DNA of 64,000 nt from Phorcus lineatus. Lineage: Eukaryota; Mollusca; Gastropoda; Trochida; Trochidae. Below the pieces are notes generated by a model. That model ran no database searches. It had not been told where the DNA came from and saw only the letters and a list, made by a program, of their open reading frames with translations. The stretch spans positions 34,975,764 through 35,039,763 of the forward strand of contig OV121092.1 in NCBI GenBank assembly GCA_921293015.1. Direction: 5' to 3'. Shown one piece after another: positions 12,150 to 22,800 of the stretch (positions within the stretch are counted from its first letter, which is position 1; each line of letters begins with the position of its first letter). The translations under genes and the position numbers were made by a program.

Positions 12150-13600
12150 GTCAAGAGAGTTTTATGAACTGAGACCGATAAGGCCCCAGGCCTTGGTCAA
12201 CCCTGTCATGGCGACTCCCCAGGGGTCAGGCAAGGGAGTGATAAGCATAACTGGCAGTGACAATCTTTCTTCGCGCAGAAGTGTTTTCGAGATTGTGGAC
12301 AGTTTCGGAAGTGACCCAAACATGAGTGTTTCGGGTATTGTCACAAACTTGGGTAGGCCTACTGCCAAGGATAAGGTGTGTGGAAGTGACACTGGTGAGT
12401 CTCGAGCTACTGCGGGTAACGAGGACCCCGCACTGTGAGACCATTCCCCGACCGTCCGTGGAACGGAGGTACATAAAGTTGGCACGGAAAGTGCACCGTT
12501 CTCTTGGGAGCAATGCATGAAAATGATGATAGAAAGCCAAAAGACACAGAGTGTGAATATGGAAAGAATTATTGGATCGGCATTTGATCACTTTGGCAAA
12601 GTTGTTGCAGAAAAGTGTAGTGCCAGCCAGGCAAACCCGAGTACCTCCGGAGCTTCACCAGCGGCTTCACAGGACGCCCCTCTGCAATTACCAACGGAAA
12701 ATGCCGAACATTCCCGATCGATTGCGACCGCTACATCCGGGAGAAACCAAGATGGCTGCGCCCATGATACATGATAGCGATATGGATGACAATGCTAGTA
12801 ACGAGGAAGGCGCTCTTGATGAAGAATCAGAGGATGATCTCTTCGATAAACTACAATCAGACATCTCTCGACAAGAGGAAAGTACAGATTGTCCCAACGT
12901 GGCTGATCTATTAAGTGAATTCCGAGAATTTTTTGGTGAGGAGGACGACACTTCTGAGGATTTACAAGACCAACTGGCAAAGTCGGTCAATGAAGGTCTA
13001 GTGAAAAATCCAAATGTTAAGAATTAAGGAAGCATTGGATCGATACAAGCGACCAGGGAACTGTGAGAAATTGGTTGTTCCACGAGTGAATGACAGTATT
13101 TGGTCGAAAATGAAACCCCACACCAAATCAAAAGACATTCGAAGCAAACGTACCCAAGGTATGGTGATGAAGGCTTTGATCCCAATGTTGCAAGTGACAG
13201 ACTCTCTCATGGGTGCCACTGTCGGTAAACAGCCTTTTGATGTGAAAGTTGCCTTGAATAAGGCAACTGATGCGGTAAGAATTATGATGGGGGTACACAT
13301 GGACATAAATAATCAAAGACTTGAGACCATCAAGCCTGATTTGACAGGTGACTACAAAAAATTGTGCAACTCCATCCCTCATGACAGCTCAGGCCACTTT
13401 CTATTTGGAGACGACCTCGGGAAACGAGTGAGAGACATTTCAGAATCCAACCAGGTTAGTGCCAAGCTATCACCTGGCTCACATAACCGTCCACATTTTT
13501 TCAAGGTACAGCATAGATTCGACCCTCTCAGTTTTTCCAAACAACCACAACAATTTCCCCGGTCTGGGAAGAACTTTTCAGGGAGAGGAAAATAGCATAC
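12150..13600 (+). mobile_element. DIRS gag-like region
   Basis: This region precedes the reverse transcriptase and has the composition of DIRS first ORFs: Ser/Thr-rich and acidic stretches, then a basic part with a KSKDIRSKRTQGMVMKAL block, and a basic glycine-containing tail with GKNFSGRGK. No sequence-specific gag domain can be identified by eye, so assignment depends on position within the element. It is part of the fossil and is not intact throughout. Confidence 0.55.
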
Positions 13601-13729
13601 TAGGGGCCGTGGTCGTGTACAAAACACTCAACAGAGTGGTGATTTTTTAGACAGACCAAGGGAGAGGAACTACAACCACAACCGGTACTTGCAGATACCA
13701 CATGTCTTAGGTCTTTTGACACTGTACAG

Positions 13730-14900
13730 GTGAGCAAGTTATTGGAATCTCTACAAAATTCCCCTATTAATTTCACTGCTGGGAAGACAAAAAATTGTCT
13801 TCACCATTGGTACGAGCTTACGTCTGACCCCTGGATTCTGTCTAGTGTTGTAGGAATGCACATTGATTTTCTGGAGATACCAGTTCAACGTTATGTGCCA
13901 AAACCTATTTTGTTTGATGAAACAGAGAAGTATCTAGTTAACCTTGAGATACAAAATATGTTGGCTAAGGAAGTTATTGTGCCATGTGAACATGAGCCTG
14001 ATGAATATATTTCTAACATTTTTACCAGACCGAAAAAAGACAATTCTTTAAAAATAATTCTGAATCTCAGATCACTAAATTCTATGGTTGACACACATCA
14101 TTTTAAGATGGACACTTTCAAAAATGCTCTTTATCTTGTGAGAAAAGATTGTTATTTTGCATCTGTTGATCTCAAAGATGCTTATTTCTCTGTTCCGGTA
14201 AGGAAATGTGATCAGAAATACTTGAGATTCTTTTGGAAAGGGCAGTTATATCAGTTTACTTGTATGCCAAATGGATTATCTTCAGCTCCTCGTACATTTA
14301 CCAAGATATTGAAACCTGTTTTCTCTACTCTCAGGAAAGAAGGGTTTGCAAATTGTGCTTATATAGATGACTCTATTCTAGTTGGGGAGGATAAAGAGCA
14401 ATGTGAGGAAAATGTGAGACAAACTGTTCAAATTCTTGACAGACTGGGCTTTACCATTCATCCAGAAAAATCTGTGCTTACGCCCACTAAAAGAATAACT
14501 TACCTTGGGTTTGTCATAGACAGTGATAGCATGACAGTTGATTTAACGCCAGAAAAGGGGGCAAAAATTGTAAAAGGTTGTCAAGAAATTCAGCAAAAAG
14601 AATTTGTGTCTATAAGAGAACTTGCAGCATTAGTCGGGATGCTTAATGCTTGCAGTTATGGAATGAGGTTTGCACCTATATTTTTCAAAAGGATTGAAAA
14701 TTTCAAAAACTCTTGTTTGTCGCAAGCGAGGGGAAATTTTGACGCTTTGGTGAAATTAGATAACTTGTGTGTTAGTGATTTGACTTGGTGGATAGCCCAT
14801 GCAGGTTTTTCTCCACAGCCTATCAATATACCAGGATCAGATATCATTATCTACTCAGATGCTTCCAAAACAGGATGGGGGGGGAGTGAGAGATAGAGAT
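13730..14900 (+). mobile_element. DIRS reverse transcriptase region
   Basis: Clear RT motifs are visible in order: VDLKDAYFSVPV (motif A), MPNGLSSAPRTFTKIL (motif B), AYIDDSILVG (catalytic DD box, motif C), and GFTIHPEKSVLTPTKRITYLG (motif D/E). The connection domain leads directly into RNase H beginning IIYSDASKTGWGG. The order and wording match DIRS and related tyrosine-recombinase retroelements rather than Gypsy or LINE enzymes. Confidence 0.9.
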
Positions 14901-15500
14901 AGGACTAGGACTGGTGGGTTGTGGTCGGAGGATGAATGTGACAAGCACATCAATTATCTAGAAATTCTAGCTGCTTGGTTGACTCTTCAGTCTCTCTGTA
15001 AGGACTGCACTAATGTGCACATCAGGCTTATGTTGGATAACACTACTGCAGTGGCTTATACAAACAAAATGGGTGGTAGCAAACAAGCTTGTAACAATAT
15101 TACAAGGCAGATGTGGTTATGGAGTATTAAAAGGTGTATATGGTTAAGTCTGGCTCATGTGCCAGGTGTGGAAAATTCAGAGGCTAATTGTTATTCAAGA
15201 AACAAAAGTTCTGATACTGAGTGGAAGCTAGATACACATGTCTTTATGTGTCTAGTAGACCATTTTGGTATGCCCGAAAGAGATTTGTTTGCCTCTCGAT
15301 TAAATCATCAGTTAAAGAGGTATGTGTCATGGGCACCAGACCCAGGGGCAGAGGCAATTGATGCATTTACCTTATCATGGAAACATTCTTTTGACTATGT
15401 TTTCTGCCCTTTCAGTGTGCTCGGACGAGTTGTGCAAAAAATCAAGATGGAGGAAGCAGACATCCTTCTCATAGCTCCCCTGTGGCCAACACAAAGTTGG
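14850..15500 (+). mobile_element. DIRS RNase H and methyltransferase-like region
   Basis: RNase H motifs include the D-containing IIYSDASKTGWGG, the E of INYLEILAAWLTLQ, the D of LDNTTAVAYTNKMGG, and HVPGVENSEAN. They are followed by DLFASRLNHQLKRYVSW, DAFTLSW, FCPFSVLGRVVQKI and LLIAPLWPTQSWF. This second block is standard in DIRS1-group elements and is what the literature calls a phage-Dam-like methyltransferase domain; assignment is from family knowledge and moderately certain. Confidence 0.75.
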
Positions 15501-16584
15501 TTCAGTTGGCTTCTAGAATTGTCGATCGATTGCCCAAGATTATTGCCAAAGTCTCAACATCTTCTCATACTAGCCCATCAACCTCAGACAGTACATCCAC
15601 TGCTACTACAAGGCAAATTGAAGTTGGCAGCCTTCCGCTTATCAGGGAAGTCCTGCAAAGTCAAGGCATTCAGGGAGCAACTGCAGACATCATTTTGCAG
15701 TCATGGAAAGGTACCACCAAGAAGCAGTATAGGACATATCTCAAGAGATGGGTGTTGTTTTGTGGTGAAAAAGATATTTCTCCCATTTCACCATCTCTGA
15801 CTGAAGGTTTGAGTTTTCTTGAACAGCTTTATCAACAAGGGTTAAGTTATTCTGCAATAAATTCAGCTAGATCAGCTTTGTCTGCTGTTGTAAAAATAGA
15901 TAATATACCTTTTGGACAACATCACTATGTTTTAAGATTCATGAAAGGGATTTTCAATTTGAGACCCTCTTTTCCAAGATATAATGTGACATGTCAGTGG
16001 TACTCAACCATCTTAGAGACCTGACTGAAGATGGGCTGAAATCTGTCACTTCAAAATTGGCTATGTTATTGTTACTTTTATCAGGACAGCGTGTTCAATC
16101 CTTGCATATGATAGACTGTAGAAATGTAGATATAGTTGACAATACTGTAAAGATTAGATTTGGAGACTTACTAAAGCAGACTAGACGAGGTTATCAACAA
16201 GGAGAAATTACCATTCCAGGATATGAAGATACTAGATTGTGTGTAGTAAGGTTGCTCAAAAACTATCTGAGTATGACATCTACTTTGAGAGGTGATGAAA
16301 CAGCTTTGTTTATTGCTGTACAAAAGCCACATAAGAGAGTTAGCAAAGATACCATTGGACGTTGGATAAGAACTGTACTTACAGCTGCTGGTATCAACAT
16401 GTCTGTGTTTAAACCTCACAGTGTGCGGTCTGCTTCCACCAGTGCAGCAGCCTCAGGGAATGTTCCCCTTGCTACTATACTTAGGACTGCTGGCTGGAGT
16501 GGCGAGTGTGTGTTTCGACAGTTCTATGATAAGCCTGTCTCTGACACTGGTCAATTTGGCAGAACTTTATTAAACATGTCTTGA
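15490..16584 (+). mobile_element. DIRS tyrosine recombinase region
   Basis: An N-terminal SAM-like/core-binding part (SWKGTTKKQYRTYLKRWVLF) is followed by a catalytic part with the first Arg in LLLLLSGQRVQSLH, the H-x-x-R box in FKPHSVRSASTSAAA, and the nucleophile Tyr in VFRQFYDKPV. This replaces the DDE integrase of LTR elements and explains the absence of target-site duplication. Confidence 0.88.
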
Positions 16585-16752
16585 TGAGTCATTAGGTGAT
16601 ACACTTCAGGCTCAACAGCCTAGATACTGTACATAATTAGCAACTAATGCTTATGATGTTGCATATGTAAAATTAGTTTAGTAAACATACTTTATTGAAA
16701 CAGTTGCTTGTTGTTCATGTGTAGAAATATGATTTTCTCTAAAAATCTCATA

Positions 16753-16866
16753 GGATTCCGATAGTACGGAATGGGGAGGTGGAACTGAACAATTAAACGA
16801 AACTTACCTGTAAGGTGAAGTTTGATTATAATTCCACCGACCTATGAAGTACTGAGGGATCACATG
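16753..16866. repeat. DIRS internal complementary region
   Basis: 16753-16784 is the exact reverse complement of the left outer end. 16786-16866 is the reverse complement of the right outer end (16948-17020) apart from a short extra block. In the DIRS replication model this region templates completion and circularisation of the element. Confidence 0.85.
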
Positions 16867-16920
16867 CCCGCCCTACCCATCCCTGGGGTGGTGGGGCTAA
16901 AATCATATTTACTTTAAAAA

Positions 16921-17020
16921 CTGAAGCAACTGCGCATGCGCACATCTCATGTGATCCCTCAGTACTTCATAGAATTATAATCAAACTTCACCTTACAGGT
17001 AAGTTTCGTTTAATTGTTCA
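16921..17020. repeat. DIRS right terminal repeat
   Basis: 16921-16951 pairs with the left inner repeat. 16948-17020 pairs with the second half of the internal complementary region and ends near gtttaattgttca, after which similarity stops. Confidence 0.85.
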
Positions 17021-17059
17021 AATATCCAGCTGAATTGTCTTCACAAAAGAACATGACAG

Positions 17060-19710
17060 TTTAAAAAAGGCATAAAAATCTTTATTACAACATGATGAAC
17101 AAAAATGGCAAAGCAAGAACAGATGACAGTGAAACACCTCTTATAAGCTTGATAATTATACACCCGATGAAACTCAAAACCTTTCTTTTCAAACAGATCA
17201 CTATTGTGTTTTGGATGTACAAATATTCACGAGATATTCTAGGCAAAGCAATGGAGTAATGGTATATCTTTAAATGAAAGCAAAAAGCAAGACTACAGAA
17301 TAAACAGCTGAACATTGAAACAGATGAGTGGTTATTGTTCACAGGCTATGTGGTTCAAAGGTTTGGATATAAGTAACACTGAATCAGACACTCAGACATG
17401 AACGAGTCGAAGGAAAATGTAGAGTTGTCCCCCTTTAACCATTCAAATATTCTCATTTTAAAATGTATTTATCAGTTTCTTGAACAAGTTTTAGGAATGA
17501 GCAAGATAATTTGAAATATTTAAAATTCAACATGGTCAAAATATTGTTTTAAAAAACTACAAGTTATTGGTATTCAATATTGGAATGTAAACATGCTAAA
17601 ATCTTCCTTAAAAAATAAAAAAAAAGCAATGTTTATAGAACAAAACAACTGGAATGCATCTTAAACTGCAACAATACATATAGTTAAGAACATGATAAAA
17701 AGATTTTGGAATGTACTAAAAGTGGTATTTGCTTTAAAAAAACACAAAATAAAAACCAATGAGCATTCATGCAGATGATTCGCATCCATTCTGAAGCCTC
17801 ACAGTAACACATGGTATAAAGGGTATAAAGATGGTTACACTTATACATCAGTCATCAGAAACATCAGACTCCACACCAAGGGACTTGTATAGCACTTCTT
17901 GAAAGAAATACTTCAGGATTAAACCAACAAATTGGGAAAAGTCAGCCTTTGTGGTTTCCAATGTTTACAGTGGTTTTTTACTTTCTATTCAAATAAACTA
18001 ACTTGAATTTACCGTAAAAAGTGAGTCCATAAGGATATATGACAATGGCTTTTGACTTTCACCGAAAACCATAAGGAATGGTGATGATTTGATTTGTTTT
18101 GTTCCCATTTATTGTGAGAGTATATCAACACGTGACTCAATTATGCGTGATGTTATGGCAATAAGTAGCTGAGGTTTGTAAAATTGAGCCCTGACAATAG
18201 TTATGAGTTTGAAAACATCTACATGCTAAGATAATAGACTTTCCTGACAACAAACTTGTTACCAGCTTCCATCAGACATTACAATAGGAATCCATTCTGA
18301 TTCTGACTAAAAACAAGACCTTGGACTTGGTATGTGTGGCTGGAGCACAAGGCAGCCTAAACAGATCATCTTGAAAGGAAACAAACTTTACACACCAAAC
18401 CATGTGGCACCTACCAAAAGAGGGGAAATTCATTGGCAAGGAGTGTACTCAGTCTCAGGAATGTTTTTTTTCAAGAGGAGCTCATTAAGGCTGCTGTCCG
18501 ATTTTAGCAATTCTTAGTGCCAGAACCTAGATCTTGTTTTTAACCCATTCTGTTGGGAAGATGCAGTTGTCGTAACATTTCTATTATGACAACTTGCCAT
18601 TGCCTTAGAAACAAATGCTTAGCACCACAATGGTATCGTCATGGTAACAAGACAATCATTACCATGGCAGCCACATAAGGGTCACCGCTAGTTACCTCAT
18701 AATTCTACAACTTTTGCTGTACAAGATGCATCCAAATATACATATTATATTACATAAGTATATATATACTACCATAACGTGCTACTGTGCAATTATTCAT
18801 TTACAAAGCATTATATATAAGTCAATAACTGCTAATCACATTAACAAATCTACAGACAAATGAGCACTTGTATTGTCTTGCCAATCATTACCAAAAAAAC
18901 CACTAAATTTCTACAGCCTCAGTTGTACCATATTTGAATTGTTTTTCACAAATACACTTCTGAAATGTCAACATAATACAATTTAACATGTTTTGAACGA
19001 TCACGGGCCAATGTTCGTTGACAAACATTTCAGACATATTCGACTGCTTCAACTTTACAACACAACACAGGAAAATTACTTTGACTTTGAACACCTTGAC
19101 TTTGTACACTAATACTCAATGTTCCCTGAATGTTCATACTCAGTGTGGATTTCAATGTTGACTCACACATCACAAACAAGAATACAGGAACTATTTAGCG
19201 CTTGAAATAACAATGTCAAGTTATTGCTTATAAGTGGTTGTTGACATCACTAACGCAAAGTGAAGAGAAAAACTTTTATAGAAAAATAAGACAACAAATT
19301 TAAGGCTTTTCCTTGACTGGCAAGTTCACTTGGTGTTAATATGCAAATGAATATTGTGAAGGTATTCAAAAGCCTACATATTCTTTTACAAGCCTCTGCC
19401 TTCTATGTAACTTGACTTCTCATTTTTCCAACAATTATTTAATATCAGTTATCCGGTCCATGATATTATCAGTGTCCACTAATAAGAATTTTGAAAAACA
19501 AATCCCTCAAAAATTACAAGACAGTGTTGACCAGCTCAGCAGGCGTCAAGATTGGCAGAGGTCAAAGGTGAAGGTCAAATCTCAGTTGTGAATCATGGTA
19601 TCCATGACAAAGGTTAAGCTGACTTCAAGCACTTTTCTGGTGGCACAACACAATTCTTCAGAGTTTCTTCCAGTCTGGCCAATTCAATTGTTCAAAATTT
19701 GTTAGGTATT
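17060..19710 (-). other. Probable 3' UTR of the Ig-domain gene
   Basis: Between the stop codon of the last coding exon and the first good poly(A) signal on the minus strand there is ~2.6 kb without another credible exon. It includes stacked nuclear-receptor-like half-sites near 19558-19580 (aggtcaaaggtgaaggtcaa on the plus strand). A shorter UTR ending earlier cannot be excluded. Confidence 0.4.
17081..17086 (-). promoter_or_regulatory. Candidate poly(A) signal AATAAA
   Basis: Read on the minus strand, tgtaataaagattttt carries AATAAA, placing cleavage near 17060-17066. This is ~50 bp from the edge of the DIRS element, so the element sits just outside the gene's 3' end. Confidence 0.4.
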
Positions 19711-19802
19711 CTAGGATGATTCAAGAAGGGTCATCATTGCTAAAACACTGCAGGCTAGAACAAACAGTGATGCTGCCAAGCTTGTTGCTCCGGAGGTGTT
19801 CT
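19711..19802 (-). CDS. Ig gene exon 7 (GPI-anchor signal and stop)
   Basis: The acceptor attctttcag precedes agaacacctcc. It encodes NTSGATSLAASLFVLACSV and then LAMMTLLESS before TAG. A small-residue cluster (SGA) followed by a hydrophobic stretch with almost nothing after it is the classic GPI attachment pattern, and a cytosolic tail is absent. The 3.2-kb preceding intron and the weak donor of exon 6 leave room for an extra micro-exon. Confidence 0.6.
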
Positions 19803-22800
19803 CTGAAAGAATAAGTCCATTCATCAAAATATTGTTTCCACAGTAACTATTTTTGGATATAAATGGTTATATATATTTTGTTAGTATAAAAACCAAGGAA
19901 AAAAATTAACGAAAAATGTAAGCAGGGATTGAAAATTATTATGAAGTAGAAAAAAACGTTAGGATATGAAAAACATGGTTTGAATTTTTGGGTTCTGTGC
20001 AGCATAACTGTTTCACTGTTTCAGATATAAATAAATTCAATATTTGAGAACTAACTATAAAGGAACAGTTTGTAAATGGCATGTTTTGGCGGCTTTCATT
20101 TTTGCAATTACACTTTGGAAACATACTTTAGTTCATTTTGATATATAGTACATATGCTGTCAAGACACATATCTGACTCATTTTTTAATTTCGCTCCGAC
20201 AAAAATAAAACTGTTCCTTTAGCTAGTATTAATTTACATCTAGACAAGTAAACTGTTGAGAATTGTCAACTTATCAGATTAAACAGACTAGGTTTTTGCT
20301 CTTGAATGGTCATGGAAAGCAAAAGCTTTAATCATTAACTAATTACTATGATATTCTTTACATAATAATCTATGTAAAAAGCTTGACATTTAATGTCATT
20401 CACTTGCTACAGATATTTCTTTCGAAAATCTACAATGGCACTGTCGATTAAAAAACTAAAATTAAAAAGGTACATGATGTAATCAGTTGTTAATCACATT
20501 TCAAATCATAATGACATTTTCATCTCAAAAACATAAAAACAAATAATCATAATAACTTTACGTGAAAGAAAAACAGAATATGACTTCTTGGTTGATGTTA
20601 CGTGATATTTCAACACTGATACCTGTGTCCTTATAAAGAAAATCAAAATGAAACTCGAAGATGGATTCAATTTTCACTACAGTTTTTCTATCATTTTTTT
20701 CAAAGTAACTTTCAAAGACTTAAAAATCCTGTCAATAAAATTACTGCTAAATTAACTCTAATGCAATCTGGTAAGCGGGCAACTCAAGGGAGAGAAAGAG
20801 GAAAGAGAAACAATTTTTTAACCTGCACTTGTTGGATCTAGAATAAACAAAGTTAAAATACCAACTGTTATTAGTTGACATTTGTAATCAATGTTCATTA
20901 ATAAATTTCATAAAAAACATTCATGATTCCATAAAACAATTAATGCAAATCAGTAATCATAGTTTGCAAGAGGCTATACATCTGCAAGCAAGACAGCAAA
21001 CGCCTTGTTTTGCAGCTTTTCAGAAACAAAGCAATAAATATGCAAGAATTCACACAGGTAAATGATTATGCTTTAGAAAATAAAGCAACTTATGATGGAA
21101 TTATGAAGGATTGGATGATTATGAAAGGGAAAAGGGAATACTAATGGACATCAATATACAAAGGTGAGTTATTGAATTTTTGAAGGGATAGATATCTATT
21201 TGATTTTTCTTGGGGTCTTAAGGTGGAAGGAATATAAAAATTTGGGTAGTTGGAGTGTGATATTTATGATATATACTTCGGTTTATAAAGTTGAAGGGAT
21301 GAAATGGAGTGTGGAAGCTATTATATACATCTACAAAAATCTGCTTTGGGGAGAGTATGGCTGGTGGAATATTCTTTGTGTGGAATGCATCGATAATATA
21401 TCTCCTTAAAAGAGTTTGTGAGGTGACGAAAAACCTGCTGGTTTAATTGATCAAATTAAACAATAATCATCTACATAGGGTAGTTTATAAGAAGTCTGAT
21501 ATCCTACATATCCTGAAATCACCTATATATGGTAGTTTATAAGAAGTCTGATATGAAGGTGTCATATCATTTCATCTTATAATGGGGATATATCTTGAAT
21601 ACTTAGTAATAGAAGATCTTTACTTATATAGTTTTGGGTTCTATATGGACCATTCATTTATCTATAAAAGCTTTAAAAAAATTTCTGCAGACCTTGGACA
21701 TTGTTGTTTTCGTGTTAAAAAGTTTAACTTATCAATTGTAAGTATCATTTTTTATATCAAATGGTGTTAAAATTAGTGTGTACCCATTTCCATTTTGATT
21801 AATTTCTGTGAAATAAATAACTGCATGCACAAACATATAATTAGAAGAAAACAGAAGTGAAGAAATTTCTATCTCTCCATACTTTTAATTTCACCCTGGA
21901 ATGAAATCCTTTTTTGTAACATGATTTTTGCAATAAAAAGTTGATTAAAAATTATTGTTATAATTAATAGTGAGCAAATTTTTAAATGTTTCTGAAGTGG
22001 GCAAAAACCTTCTCAAAATATTATTTGTATCAAAACTAGAAATAATGTTAAATATTCATAAATAGTATTTTACATTTTCAACACATTAGATACAACCTAC
22101 ATAAACCTAACTTGATGACTGAATGGAAATCCTTTTCTTCCCAAGTCACAACAATGAGTTATGAGGGGTGGTGAAAGTGTGGGACATACTATTGTTAGTG
22201 TGAACATTTTAGACGTGGGTTAGTATGAACATGTACATGAAATTAGCAGAAACGTTGGAATTATTTGTAACCATAGTAACCACTGGCCCCAAACTGTAGA
22301 TACTTACTGTTATCGTCTCCTGTTAACAGTTTAAGTTAGATAATCAGAAACCATCTATTTTTTCAAGGATAATATTTCAAACTACATTCTTTTCTAAATT
22401 TCATTCATTCAAACGAGTCTTAGAAATTTTTCGGGGATAAATCTGTAACCAAAACAACTTTCAAGCACATATGTCTTGGTGAAATACTCAAACAACTTAA
22501 GAATGAAATTATTGCATTTAACTATACAATAGTTAAATATGTATCAGAAAGTTCAGGTTTGTTAGAGAAAGATTAAAAATATTTTGTTCAACCTTAAAAG
22601 CAAAAAGGCATATTGTCATAATCAAAAAGCAAGTTGGTCATGCAGTATATTTGGTAACATTTCATAATTTTCTTGTGTTAATCAAGCATTATTGTTTGAA
22701 TTTTCATGAGCAATTTCAGGATTCTTCTTTATACATCACAAAATCCTCGAAGAATTATTCTCAAACTAAATGTTTCAAGAATAAATCTCTGCTTTCTTTA

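Larger units (their letters stand above)
11928..17020 (+). mobile_element. DIRS-like tyrosine-recombinase retrotransposon (fossil)
   Basis: Family assignment rests on structure and parts. The inverted ends share a ~31-bp block (11960-11990 against 16921-16951). A downstream internal complementary region (16753-16866) is complementary first to the extreme left end and then to the extreme right end, the hallmark of DIRS elements. Between them lie a gag-like region, reverse transcriptase, RNase H, a methyltransferase-like segment and a tyrosine recombinase in the usual order. No target-site duplication is seen, as expected for recombinase integration. The coding part has roughly three to six breaks, though DIRS genes normally overlap in different frames, so some frame changes are natural. 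Near-perfect agreement of ends and internal region suggests a young insertion. Confidence 0.9.

Noticed and set aside
11832-12591. Several overlapping frames on both strands at the left part of the DIRS element
   Set aside because: Mostly shadows of the gag-like region and terminal repeat; not counted as separate genes.
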